From: JACCZX01 sp963829995
GTDB taxonomy: Bacteria; Pseudomonadota; Gammaproteobacteria; Burkholderiales; Burkholderiaceae_F
Assembly: GCA_963829995.1 (NCBI GenBank)
Contig: CAWHKW010000031.1
Location: 310,001 to 374,000 of the forward strand
Reading direction: 5' to 3'
Length of the DNA: 64,000 nucleotides
Shown here: one piece after another, positions 53,916 to 61,545 of the stretch
Layout of the letters: each line of letters opens with the position of its first letter
How positions within the stretch are numbered: position 1 is the first letter of the stretch
Notes under the pieces: model-generated
Seen by the model: the letters and a program-made list of their open reading frames with translations, nothing else
Database searches by the model: none
What the model was told of the DNA's origin: nothing
Position numbers and translations under genes: made by a program

Positions 53916-54091
53916 AGCAGCGGCTGGCGCAGCTGCGCCGCCTACGTCGTCGGGCACTAAAGTGCCAACCCTGCGGTACTCACAACGCCGGCGCAAAAAA
54001 GGGCTAAAGCGCTTTTTTGCTCAACGGCCCCGGCGTTGCTCCGTTCCTCGGGCGACGACTCAAAGGCGGCGCAGCTGCGCCAGCCGCTGCT
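53916..54091 (+). repeat. Structured inverted-repeat element, copy B2 (covarying variant)
   Basis: A 176-nt member of the same family. The outer arms 53916-53943 and 54064-54091 are perfect 28-bp complements but have a sequence largely different from the other copies (AGCAGCGGCTGG..., containing GGCGCAGCTGCGCC). The apical stem is GCAAAAAAG/CTTTTTTGC, changed at three pairs compared with A1. The second stem, the GGCACT-AA-AGTGCC hairpin, the GGCTAAAGCG loop and the joining segments are the same. It begins 10 nt after the stop of the GGDEF-EAL gene, in sense orientation. Confidence 0.88.
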
Positions 54092-54153
54092 GTCGCGACA
54101 TTATCTCGCACGAGGTGTTTTTTCCCTTCCCCACACAAGTGAGACTGCCTCAA

Positions 54154-54333
54154 GCGCAAGCGTTGGGCGGAGCTGGCCTGCCTTCGGGGCGTCGCCCGAG
54201 GAACGGAGCAACGCCGGGGCTGTTAAGCGAAATAACGCTTTAGCCTTATTTCGCGCCGGCGTTGTGAGTACCGCAGTGGTCGGCACTTCAGTGCCCGACG
54301 CCCAGGCAGGGCAGCTCCGCCCAACGCTTGCGC
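54154..54333 (-). repeat. Structured inverted-repeat element, copy B1
   Basis: A 180-nt element on the minus strand. As its reverse complement it matches A1 at all but a few positions. Outer arms 54154-54183 and 54304-54333 pair in 29 of 30 positions. The side hairpin has TGAA instead of TAAA as its loop. It begins 18 nt after the stop of the minus-strand response regulator, in its sense direction. The 62 nt between B2 and B1 include a segment (AAGTGAGACTGCCTCA, just before 54154) that is also found directly before A2, so the element has conserved flanks. Confidence 0.9.
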
Positions 54334-54351
54334 TCTGCGACGACTCAAACG

Positions 54352-54993
54352 CTACTCGACCAACCCGTTCTTAATCGCGTAATGCGTCAACTCCGCATTA
54401 CTTCCCATCGCCATTTTTTCCAAAATGCGCGCGCGATAGACGCTGACGGTCTTCGGACTTAGCGCCAACTCTTCCGCAATTTCGGATAACCGCTTGCCCG
54501 ACGCGATCAGTTTCAATGTCTGAAATTCGCGGTCAGATAATTTTTCGTGCGGCGCGCCGTCGGCTTCGGGAGTGTTCAAATTTTCGATCAGCGCCTGCGC
54601 GATCTCGGGGGTGACGTATTTGCGGCCGGACACCACCTGCGCCAGCGCCTCCAGCAGTTTTTCCGGCGCGCTGGCCTTGTTCAGGTAGCCGAACGCACCG
54701 GCGCGAAAGGCGCGCACGGCGTACTGATCCTCGGGGTACATGCTGACGATCAACACCTTCAATTTCGGGTGCTCGTCGCGCAGCGCTTTGAGAATATCGA
54801 TCCCGTTTTTTCCCGGCAGCCCGACGTCCATCACCAGTACATCGGGCTCGCCGTGCTTCTTGAGTTCGTTGCGCAGGCCCGCGTAGTCAGACGCCTCGGC
54901 GATAACCTGCACTTCAGGGTTTTCGCAGAGGACTTGCACGATGCCGCGTCGAACGATCGCATGGTCGTCAACGACGATTAGTCTGATCGTCAT
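54352..54993 (-). CDS. NarL/UvrY-type response regulator (REC-LuxR HTH)
   Basis: A 213-residue DNA-binding regulator. The receiver has LIVVDDHAIVRRG, the phospho-acceptor Asp56 in VLVMDVGLPGKNG, and the Lys in GYLNKASAPE. A LuxR-type helix-turn-helix from about residue 148 reads LSDREFQTLKLIASGKRLSEIAEELALSPKTVSVYRARILEKM. It overlaps the upstream sensor kinase by 4 bp (ATGA), so the two form a two-component operon. Its target genes are unknown. Confidence 0.94.
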   Translation of the reverse strand: MTIRLIVVDDHAIVRRGIVQVLCENPEVQVIAEASDYAGLRNELKKHGEPDVLVMDVGLPGKNGIDILKALRDEHPKLKVLIVSMYPEDQYAVRAFRAGAFGYLNKASAPEKLLEALAQVVSGRKYVTPEIAQALIENLNTPEADGAPHEKLSDREFQTLKLIASGKRLSEIAEELALSPKTVSVYRARILEKMAMGSNAELTHYAIKNGLVE

Positions 54994-56099
54994 CGTTTCT
55001 CCGTCCGCGCGAGTTTTTCGGTCGAACCTGACGGCAGCGGCGGAATGGAAAACATCACCGTCGTGCCCCGGCCCTGCGAAGACGACACTTCGGCCCAGCC
55101 TTCGAGTCCGCGCGCGCGCTCGACCATGCCGCGCACGCCGAACCCAGGGGTGACTTGCAAGCTTGCCGTTTCGAATCCCTGGCCGTCGTCTGCCACTTCA
55201 AGCGCGATCTCGTCAGCCAACGCAAATAGCTGCATGTGAACGTGCTTCGCACTCGCGTATTTGCGGATGTTGGTCAGCGCCTCCTGCGCCACGCGATACA
55301 ACGCAGCGGCGCGGTCCGGGGCGATCTCGAACTCCTCCCGGTTTGCATGAAAGTCGACCTTGATTCCGCTGCGTTCAGTAAAACCCCGCGCGAGCCATTC
55401 GAGCGCAGCAACGAGCCCTGCATCGAGCACTGCGGGCCGCAACGAATGCTGAATTCGGTGGCTCGCAACGACGGCGGATTCGAGCAGTTGCGAAATCGCA
55501 TCGAGTTGCGGCCTCGTGCTGTCGACGGGGAGTGCGCGTGCAAGGCGTACAAACTCAAACTTCAGCGCGGTCAACGCGCCGCCGATATCGTCGTGAATCT
55601 CCTGCGCGATCGCACGCCGCTCATCCTCTTTCACGCGTTCAAGATGTTGCGTGAGTTCGCGCAGCCTCGCTTCGTTTTCAGCGAGCGCGGCAACCGCGGT
55701 GCGCGCCTCGCGCCTGGAATTCGCCGCCTGCAAGCTGTGCTGCAGCGCTGAAGCGATGCGAAACATGCGCGTCTTCAGCACAAAATCATCGGCGCCGGCG
55801 TGCAGTGTGGCCACCGCCAGGTCCTCGGACATTTCGCCCGATAGAACGATGACCGGAATGTCGGCATCGATACTCTTTGCGACCGTCAGCGAAGCGAATG
55901 AATCGAAGCGCGGCAGATTGTGATCGGTGATCACCGCATCGACATGGCCCTTGGCGAATGCATCGCGCATCCCAGCCTCGTCTTCGACTCGCGTCGTGCG
56001 CGGCTTCAGCCCCTCGCGCGCCAACATTGCCAGCAAGAGCTCATAGTCGAGCTCGGAGTCCTCGACAACGATGATGTTCAAAGGGGCGGCGGAGCTCAT
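54990..56099 (-). CDS. NarX/UhpB-type sensor histidine kinase with N-terminal receiver domain
   Basis: A 369-residue soluble kinase. The N-terminal receiver (NIIVVEDSELDYELLLAMLAREG, Asp in VDAVITDHNLPRFD) is followed by a coiled coil and the HisKA_3 dimerisation helix DERRAIAQEIHDDIGGALTALKFEF with the phospho-acceptor His. The ATPase domain has YRVAQEALTNIRKYASA and GFGVRGMVERARGLEG. The ATG at 56099 is chosen at the start of homology; an in-frame ATG at 56111 is also possible, while further upstream would run into the rnpB promoter. It is the partner of the NarL-type regulator with which it overlaps. A kinase that is itself controlled by a receiver suggests input from another relay. Confidence 0.92.
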   Translation of the reverse strand: MSSAAPLNIIVVEDSELDYELLLAMLAREGLKPRTTRVEDEAGMRDAFAKGHVDAVITDHNLPRFDSFASLTVAKSIDADIPVIVLSGEMSEDLAVATLHAGADDFVLKTRMFRIASALQHSLQAANSRREARTAVAALAENEARLRELTQHLERVKEDERRAIAQEIHDDIGGALTALKFEFVRLARALPVDSTRPQLDAISQLLESAVVASHRIQHSLRPAVLDAGLVAALEWLARGFTERSGIKVDFHANREEFEIAPDRAAALYRVAQEALTNIRKYASAKHVHMQLFALADEIALEVADDGQGFETASLQVTPGFGVRGMVERARGLEGWAEVSSSQGRGTTVMFSIPPLPSGSTEKLARTEKR

Positions 56100-56139
56100 G
56101 CTGGCGTGCATTCTGGCGGATTTACAGCGCAAGAGTGGG

Positions 56140-56145
56140 TAAAAT
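56140..56145 (+). promoter_or_regulatory. Probable -10 box of rnpB
   Basis: TAAAAT at 56140-56145, 7 bp before the RNase P RNA 5' end at 56153. A matching -35 is poor: a TTTACA at 56121 is only 13 bp away. It lies about 30 bp from the divergent kinase start codon. Confidence 0.5.
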
Positions 56146-56152
56146 TGCACCT

Positions 56153-56490
56153 GCAAAGTCCGTCGGGCGATCGCTGGCAGTTGCAACAAAAATGCGGCTG
56201 CGAGAGGTAACGTCCGGACTCCACAGAGCAACGTAGCAGGTAACACCTGTCCACCGTGAGGTGAGGATTAGAGCAACAGAGACGAGTCGGCGATCGTTGG
56301 TTAACAATGAGCGCCGGGTGAAACGGGCAATCTCTACGTGGAGCAACACCGAATAGGCGACCGATGATCCGGCTCGGATAGGTCGCGGGTAGGTGGCTTG
56401 AGCTGGCGAGTGATCGCCAGCCTAGAGGAATGATCGTCACGGCACTCGCGAGAGTGCCGCACAGAATCCGGCGTACAGGCGGACTTTGCT
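56153..56490 (+). ncRNA. rnpB: RNase P RNA (class A)
   Basis: Catalytic RNA of RNase P, which matures tRNA 5' ends. The terminal P1 helix is a perfect 10-bp pairing of GCAAAGTCCG (56153-56162) with CGGACTTTGC (56481-56490). The conserved core is visible: GTCCGGACTCCAC (56212-56224), the GGTGAAACGGG segment (56317-56327), GGTGGCTTGAGC, AGAGGAATGATCG (56424-56436) and ACAGAATCCGGC (56462-56473). The length is about 338 nt, normal for a bacterial A-type RNA. It ends in a T-rich tract (TTTTTCTT). It is divergent from the kinase and 18 bp upstream of the NDH-2 gene. Confidence 0.96.
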
Positions 56491-56508
56491 TTTTCTTCAG
56501 CTGATTCG

Positions 56509-57816
56509 ATGAGCGCCGATCGCAAGCCGGTAGTAGTCATCATCGGCGCCGGCTTCGGCGGGCTCGCAGCCGCGCGCGGCTTGCGGGATGCTGACGTTGA
56601 GGTCATCGTCGTCGATCGCGCCAATCACCATACATTTCAGCCGCTGCTGTATCAGGTGGCGACTGCGGGTTTGTCGGCCCCGCAGATTGCGTCGCCGATC
56701 CGCCACATTCTGCGTTCGCAGAGAAATGCGCGTGTACTCCTGGGCGATGCCACCTCGATTGACATTGCAGCCAGGCGAGTGGTGTTAGCTGATGGCGAGA
56801 TCGATTTCGACTATCTGATCGTCGCGGCCGGATTGACGCATTCGTACTTCGGCAACAGCGCCTGGGCGCAACATGCACCGGGACTTAAAACCCTGGATGA
56901 CGCGTTCGAGATTCGGCGCCGCATCTTGATTGCGTTCGAACGCGCTGAACGTGAATCCGACCCAGCGAAGCGCGCAGCATGGCTGACTTTTGTCGTCATC
57001 GGGGGTGGGCCCACGGGTGTGGAACTCGCAGGCACGCTCGCCGAGATCGCGCGCCACACCCTGACCGGTGAATTTCGCTCGATCGACCCGGCCAAAGCCA
57101 CCGTGCTGCTGCTCGAGGGCGGGGTACGCATTTTGAATACTTATCCCGAAGCTCTGTCGGCGAAAGCCGTGCGACAGTTGCAGCGACTCGGCGTCGAGGT
57201 GCGCGTCGGCGCGCATGTAAACGGCGTTGACGATGCGGGAGTGTCGATAGCTGCGGGTGAACGGAAAAGTGAGCGAATAAGCGCGCGCACGGTGCTGTGG
57301 GCGGCCGGCGTTCAGGCCGCTGCGCTCGCTCAAAGCCTGCCCGGGCCGCGCGACAGAATGGGCCGCATGCTCGTGACGCCGACGTTGCAACTGCCTGATG
57401 CAGATTCGATATTCGTGATCGGCGATTTGGCGTCGGTTACGCAGGACAACAAGCCAGTACCGGGCGTCGCATACGCTGCCAAACAAATGGGTGCGTATGT
57501 GGCGCACGCGATTGGGGAGCGCGTGCGAGGCGGCGGATCGACGACAAAGCTTGCTCCGTTTCGTTATCGCGATCGCGGTTCGCTCGCGACAATCGGGCGC
57601 AAGGCGGCCGTCGCCGTGTTTCCCGGCGGGATTCGTCTATCCGGACTTCTCGCATGGTGGGCATGGCTCCTGGTGCACATTTTTTTCCTGATAGGTTTTC
57701 GCAATCGCATCACGACCATGGTCGACTGGATGCTGGCGTACATCACGCTTCAGAGGCATGCGCGTTTGATATTTGCAGATACGGCGACGCGTGATGCCGC
57801 CGATCGACGCTCGTGA
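56509..57816 (+). CDS. ndh: Type II NADH dehydrogenase
   Basis: A 435-residue single-subunit NADH:quinone oxidoreductase that feeds electrons to the respiratory chain without pumping protons. It has FAD-binding VVVIIGAGFGGLAAARGL (residues 8-25), HHTFQPLLYQVATAGLS, the NAD-binding VVIGGGPTGVELAGTLAEIA and FVIGDLASVTQDNKPVPGVAYAAKQMG. The C-terminal hydrophobic, amphipathic part (LAWWAWLLVHIFFLIGFRNR) anchors it to the inner membrane. Length and motifs are typical. It follows rnpB closely and has its own reading start. The 222-bp gap to mraZ holds the dcw promoter. Confidence 0.93.
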   Translation: MSADRKPVVVIIGAGFGGLAAARGLRDADVEVIVVDRANHHTFQPLLYQVATAGLSAPQIASPIRHILRSQRNARVLLGDATSIDIAARRVVLADGEIDFDYLIVAAGLTHSYFGNSAWAQHAPGLKTLDDAFEIRRRILIAFERAERESDPAKRAAWLTFVVIGGGPTGVELAGTLAEIARHTLTGEFRSIDPAKATVLLLEGGVRILNTYPEALSAKAVRQLQRLGVEVRVGAHVNGVDDAGVSIAAGERKSERISARTVLWAAGVQAAALAQSLPGPRDRMGRMLVTPTLQLPDADSIFVIGDLASVTQDNKPVPGVAYAAKQMGAYVAHAIGERVRGGGSTTKLAPFRYRDRGSLATIGRKAAVAVFPGGIRLSGLLAWWAWLLVHIFFLIGFRNRITTMVDWMLAYITLQRHARLIFADTATRDAADRRS

Positions 57817-57933
57817 GAGTCCACTTGCACCGTGTGTGCTATCCCTTTCTTTTGGCACGCAATTTATTCTTTTGCCTCGATCGAAGAAGTGTCTCTAAGT
57901 CCTTGTGAACATTAAAAAATCCCCGTAATTCCC

Positions 57934-57963
57934 TTGACCGCTCGTTCGGCGAGGCCGTACAGT
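57934..57963 (+). promoter_or_regulatory. Candidate dcw promoter upstream of mraZ
   Basis: TTGACC (57934-57939) and TACAGT (57958-57963), 18 bp apart, a good sigma-70 match. The start point would fall near 57970, just before the MraZ boxes. Confidence 0.6.
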
Positions 57964-57980
57964 CGCGCCGTGTCAAAAAG

Positions 57981-58005
57981 TGGGAGATAGTGGGCTAGTC
58001 AGTGA
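57981..58005 (+). promoter_or_regulatory. MraZ operator (three boxes)
   Basis: TGGGA, TGGGC and AGTGA spaced by 5 bp each (57981-57985, 57991-57995, 58001-58005), the 10-bp-periodic TGGGN pattern bound by MraZ octamers. It lies 34 bp before the mraZ start, fitting autorepression of the dcw operon. Confidence 0.8.
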
Positions 58006-58038
58006 TCGCTTCGCGGTCGACTGCCCACACGGGACGCC

Positions 58039-58467
58039 GTGTTTCAAGGAGCTTCGCAACTCACTCTCGACGGTAAGGGCCGTGTCTCGATGCCGAGTCG
58101 ACACCGAGACTCGCTCGCGGCCAACTGCGACGGGCGACTGACGGTGACACGCCATCCCGATGGCTGCCTGCTCGTGTATCCGCGTCCCACATGGGAAGTG
58201 CGCCGCGAACAGATCGCGCAACTGCCGTATTCGGCGCGTGCACTGCAGCGCCTTCTGCTCGGCAACGCGACTGATATCGATCTCGACAGCGCCGGCCGCT
58301 TGCTGGTGCCGGGCGAGCTGCGAGCGGGTGCGCAGCTCGAACGCGATCTGATGCTGCTAGGCATGGGTGCGCACTTCGAGTTATGGGATGCGACCCGCCT
58401 GGCAGAGCACGAGCGCGCCGCGCTTGCTGGCGGGCTGCCTGAATCTGCTGCTCAGTTCACGTTTTAG
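58039..58467 (+). CDS. mraZ: Division/cell wall cluster transcriptional repressor MraZ
   Basis: A 142-residue AbrB-fold DNA-binding protein with two SpoVT/AbrB-like halves. The first (SQLTLDGKGRVSMPSRHRD) and the second (TDIDLDSAGRLLVPGELR) each have the D-x-x-GR core motif. MraZ forms rings that bind the TGGGN repeats upstream of its own gene. The start is a GTG at 58039. It heads the dcw cluster and is 17 bp upstream of rsmH. Confidence 0.95.
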   Translation: MFQGASQLTLDGKGRVSMPSRHRDSLAANCDGRLTVTRHPDGCLLVYPRPTWEVRREQIAQLPYSARALQRLLLGNATDIDLDSAGRLLVPGELRAGAQLERDLMLLGMGAHFELWDATRLAEHERAALAGGLPESAAQFTF

Positions 58468-58484
58468 CCGCACGTTGAACGTGT

Positions 58485-59483
58485 ATGTCCCGCTCAATAT
58501 CGCCGCGCGCAGGCGAGCACCTTTCGGTGCTCGCGCAGCCGGCAGTCGACCATCTGCTGACCGACCGCAACGGCACTTACGTCGATGCGACATTCGGCCG
58601 TGGCGGGCATTCGCGCTTGATTCTCGACAGTCTTGCGCCGCAGGGCAGGCTGATTGCCCTGGATCGCGATCCGCAGGCGGTCGAGGCGGCTTTATCGATC
58701 GCGGATCCTCGTTTTCACGTCGAGCACACGCCGTTTTCACGGCTGCGCGTCACGCTCGATGCCTTGTCCGTTACACGAGTGCATGGAGTGTTGTTCGACC
58801 TGGGATTGTCATCACCGCAGATCGACGACCCAGCGCGCGGATTTTCGCTGCGTGCCGACGGGCCGTTGGACATGCGAATGGATCCATCGCGCGGCGAAAC
58901 TGCGGCCGAGTGGCTCGCACGCGCATCGTTCGACGAGCTGGCGCAAGTGATTCGTAACGATGGCGAAGAGCGGTTTGCTGCATCGATTGCAAAGGCGATT
59001 GTTGCTCGCCGCACAGATGCGAAACCAGGCGGCGGGCGCCCGCTTTCGACGACCGCAGACCTTGCGGCGCTGGTTGCGAACGCCGTTGGCCGGAGCCGCA
59101 AAGATGCGGCTCAGCACCCGGCTACGCGCACCTTTCAGGCTATACGGATTCACATCAATCGAGAGCTTGAGGAATTGGCGCTAGCGCTCGAACAGGCAAC
59201 GGCGATGTTGGCCACCGGCGGACGGCTGGTCGCGATCAGTTTTCATTCGCTCGAAGACCGCATCGTCAAGCGATTTATCGACGCGCACCATCATCCCGAG
59301 CGTGGCAGCGGAGAGCAGCGGCGTGTTCCACTGCGCGCCGATCAGCTTCCGCGCGCGACGCTGACCGCGATTGCGCGGGTGCATCCGGACGAAGCGGAGA
59401 TGGCCATCAACCCGCGCGCGCGCAGCGCCGTGATGCGGGTGGCCGAACGCACCGCCGAGCCGTTGCCGGAGGCGCAGCGATGA
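58485..59483 (+). CDS. rsmH: 16S rRNA (cytosine1402-N4)-methyltransferase RsmH
   Basis: A 332-residue SAM-dependent methyltransferase that modifies C1402 in the ribosomal decoding centre. It has the N-terminal EHLSVLAQPAVDHL, the SAM motif YVDATFGRGGHSRLIL, GVLFDLGLSSPQIDDPARGFS, and the C-terminal GGRLVAISFHSLEDRIVKRF. Length is typical. The stop overlaps ftsL by 4 bp (ATGA). Confidence 0.96.
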   Translation: MSRSISPRAGEHLSVLAQPAVDHLLTDRNGTYVDATFGRGGHSRLILDSLAPQGRLIALDRDPQAVEAALSIADPRFHVEHTPFSRLRVTLDALSVTRVHGVLFDLGLSSPQIDDPARGFSLRADGPLDMRMDPSRGETAAEWLARASFDELAQVIRNDGEERFAASIAKAIVARRTDAKPGGGRPLSTTADLAALVANAVGRSRKDAAQHPATRTFQAIRIHINRELEELALALEQATAMLATGGRLVAISFHSLEDRIVKRFIDAHHHPERGSGEQRRVPLRADQLPRATLTAIARVHPDEAEMAINPRARSAVMRVAERTAEPLPEAQR

Positions 59484-59764
59484 TCCGGCGAGGGCTGGTC
59501 GCGCTGATCGGAATTGCGCTGTTCGCTTCCGCGCTGTCGTTGATCACCGCGCAGCATCGGTCGCGCTCGCTGTTCATCGATCTCGAACGCGCGCAAGTCG
59601 ACGCGAAGCGGCTCGACGTCGATCACGACCGGCTGCGCATCGACCAGTCGCGTTTGTCGCAGCCGGCGTACGTCGAATCCGAAGCGCGCAAGATCGGAAT
59701 GAAGCCGATCGACGCGGCCAGAACGGTCTTCCTGACATTGCCTGCCGCGGAGGCGAAGAAGTGA
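59480..59764 (+). CDS. ftsL: Cell division protein FtsL
   Basis: A 94-residue bitopic protein: a short cytoplasmic N-terminus, a membrane helix (residues 5-24, VALIGIALFASALSLITAQ), and a periplasmic leucine-zipper-like coiled coil (LFIDLERAQVDAKRLDVDHDRLRIDQS). The C-terminus, SEARKIGMKPIDAARTVFL, resembles FtsL of Beta- and Gammaproteobacteria. It works with FtsB and FtsQ in divisome activation. It overlaps rsmH and ftsI by 4 bp each. Confidence 0.9.
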   Translation: MIRRGLVALIGIALFASALSLITAQHRSRSLFIDLERAQVDAKRLDVDHDRLRIDQSRLSQPAYVESEARKIGMKPIDAARTVFLTLPAAEAKK

Positions 59765-61545
59765 GTCGCTTCCCGGAGAAGAGGGCGCAGCAATCGCGAA
59801 AAAGCGTGCGGCGTGACCGCGCTGATAGCGTCGGCTTCAATGCGAATCCGCTGCTTACGGTCGCACTGCCTGCATGGCGCTCGAAGCTGATGCTGTTCCT
59901 GCTGTTCGTCGCATTCATTGCGCTCACCGGCCGGACCTTCTACTTGATGGGCGGTGTGTCGACCGGCTTCCTGCAGCGCCAGGGCGAAGCGCGTTACGCG
60001 CGCACGCTCGACATACCGGCGACGCGCGGTCGAATCACCGATCGCAACGGCGTCGTACTGGCGTCCTCGGTGCCGGCCCGCGCAGTGTGGGCAATCCCGG
60101 AAGATGTCGATGCGAGCCCGGAGCAACTGAACGCACTCGCTCGCTTGCTGCAAATGAACGCGAGCGAACTGAAGCGGCGCCTCGCCGACGAAGATCGCAC
60201 ATTCGTGTATCTACGCCGACAGGTCGACGCCGAGGTTGCGGAACGCATCGCGGCGTTGAAGCTTGCCGGTGTCCATTCGACGGGTGAATTCAAGCGCCAC
60301 TACCCGGAGGGTGCCACCAACGCGCATGTGATCGGATTCACCAACGTCGAGGATCGCGGGCAGGAAGGTATCGAACTCGCACACGAGCGTTTGCTTGCCG
60401 GGCGCGCCGGGAGCCGGCGTGTGATCAAGGATCGCCTCGGCCGCGTCGTTGAAGACGATTGGCTACGCGAGCCGCTCGATGGCAAAGAACTGGCGCTGTC
60501 GATCGACAACCGCATCCAGTACAGCGTGCACGCTGCGCTGAAGAACGCTCTCGACAAGCACCGCGCGAAAGCGGGCGCAGCGATCGTGTTCGATGTGAAG
60601 ACCGGAGAAGTGCTGGCGCTTGCCAGCCTGCCGAGCTTCGACCCCAACCTGCGCGGCCGACTGGCCGGCGACGCGATTCGAAATCGGGTGTTGACGGATA
60701 CCTTTGAGCCGGGCTCGACGATGAAGCCGTTTTCGGTCGCCGCTGCGCTCGAAGCCGGCAGAGTCAAAGTGGACACGCGCATTCAAACCGCTCCGGGCCG
60801 CCTGACGATTGGCAATCGCACAATTGGCGACGCGAAACCACACGGCATGCTGAGCGTCGAGGAAGTCGTCGCGCAATCGAGCAACGTGGGTACTGCGAAG
60901 ATCGCGCTCGATCTGCCGGCGCAGACGCTATGGGATGCGTACACGAGCGTCGGGTTCGGCCAGGCGCCGCGGCTCGACTTCCCCGGGGCAGTCACGGGGC
61001 GGTTGCGGCCGGCGAAAACCTGGCGGCCGATCGAACAGGCAACCATCTCCTATGGTCACGGCGTTTCTGTCACGTTGGTTCAACTGGCGCGCGCCTATTC
61101 GGTGTTCGCGAGCGATGGCTGGCTCGTTCCGCTGACGTTGTTACGGGCCGATACGGCGGCCTTGCCAGTGCGGGCGATGTCGCCGGACACCGCGCGAGCG
61201 ATGCGCAAGATGCTCGAAATGGCGGTCGGTCCCGAAGGCACCGCACCGGCCGCGCGCATTCCCGCTTACCGAGTCGCCGGCAAGACCGGCACCGCGTACA
61301 AGATCAAGAACGGTCAGTACGTGAAGGAGTATGTGGCTTCTTTCGTTGGCTTCGCGCCCGTGTCGGACCCCCGCATCGTCGTCGCCGTGATGATCGACGA
61401 GCCGGCCGGTCAACACTACGGAGGTCAGGTGGCGGCACCGGTGTTCGCCGCGATTACTGCGAGTGCATTGCGGACGCTGCAGGTTTCGCCGGACGCGCCC
61501 CTCGAACCGAGCCGCGAGATGATCGCGTTGCGGAAAGCTCCGTGA
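59761..61545 (+). CDS. ftsI: Peptidoglycan D,D-transpeptidase FtsI (PBP3)
   Basis: A 594-residue septal transpeptidase. It has a cytoplasmic N-terminus, a membrane helix (about residues 43-60), the PBP dimerisation domain (RYARTLDIPATRGRITDRNGVVLA), and the transpeptidase domain with FEPGSTMKPF (nucleophile Ser319, Lys322), the SSN triad in VVAQSSNVGTAK and KTGT in RVAGKTGTAYK. It crosslinks septal peptidoglycan and pairs with FtsW. The start is a GTG at 59761 in the ftsL stop, and the end overlaps murE as GTGA. It is the target of several beta-lactams. Confidence 0.96.
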   Translation: MSRFPEKRAQQSRKSVRRDRADSVGFNANPLLTVALPAWRSKLMLFLLFVAFIALTGRTFYLMGGVSTGFLQRQGEARYARTLDIPATRGRITDRNGVVLASSVPARAVWAIPEDVDASPEQLNALARLLQMNASELKRRLADEDRTFVYLRRQVDAEVAERIAALKLAGVHSTGEFKRHYPEGATNAHVIGFTNVEDRGQEGIELAHERLLAGRAGSRRVIKDRLGRVVEDDWLREPLDGKELALSIDNRIQYSVHAALKNALDKHRAKAGAAIVFDVKTGEVLALASLPSFDPNLRGRLAGDAIRNRVLTDTFEPGSTMKPFSVAAALEAGRVKVDTRIQTAPGRLTIGNRTIGDAKPHGMLSVEEVVAQSSNVGTAKIALDLPAQTLWDAYTSVGFGQAPRLDFPGAVTGRLRPAKTWRPIEQATISYGHGVSVTLVQLARAYSVFASDGWLVPLTLLRADTAALPVRAMSPDTARAMRKMLEMAVGPEGTAPAARIPAYRVAGKTGTAYKIKNGQYVKEYVASFVGFAPVSDPRIVVAVMIDEPAGQHYGGQVAAPVFAAITASALRTLQVSPDAPLEPSREMIALRKAP

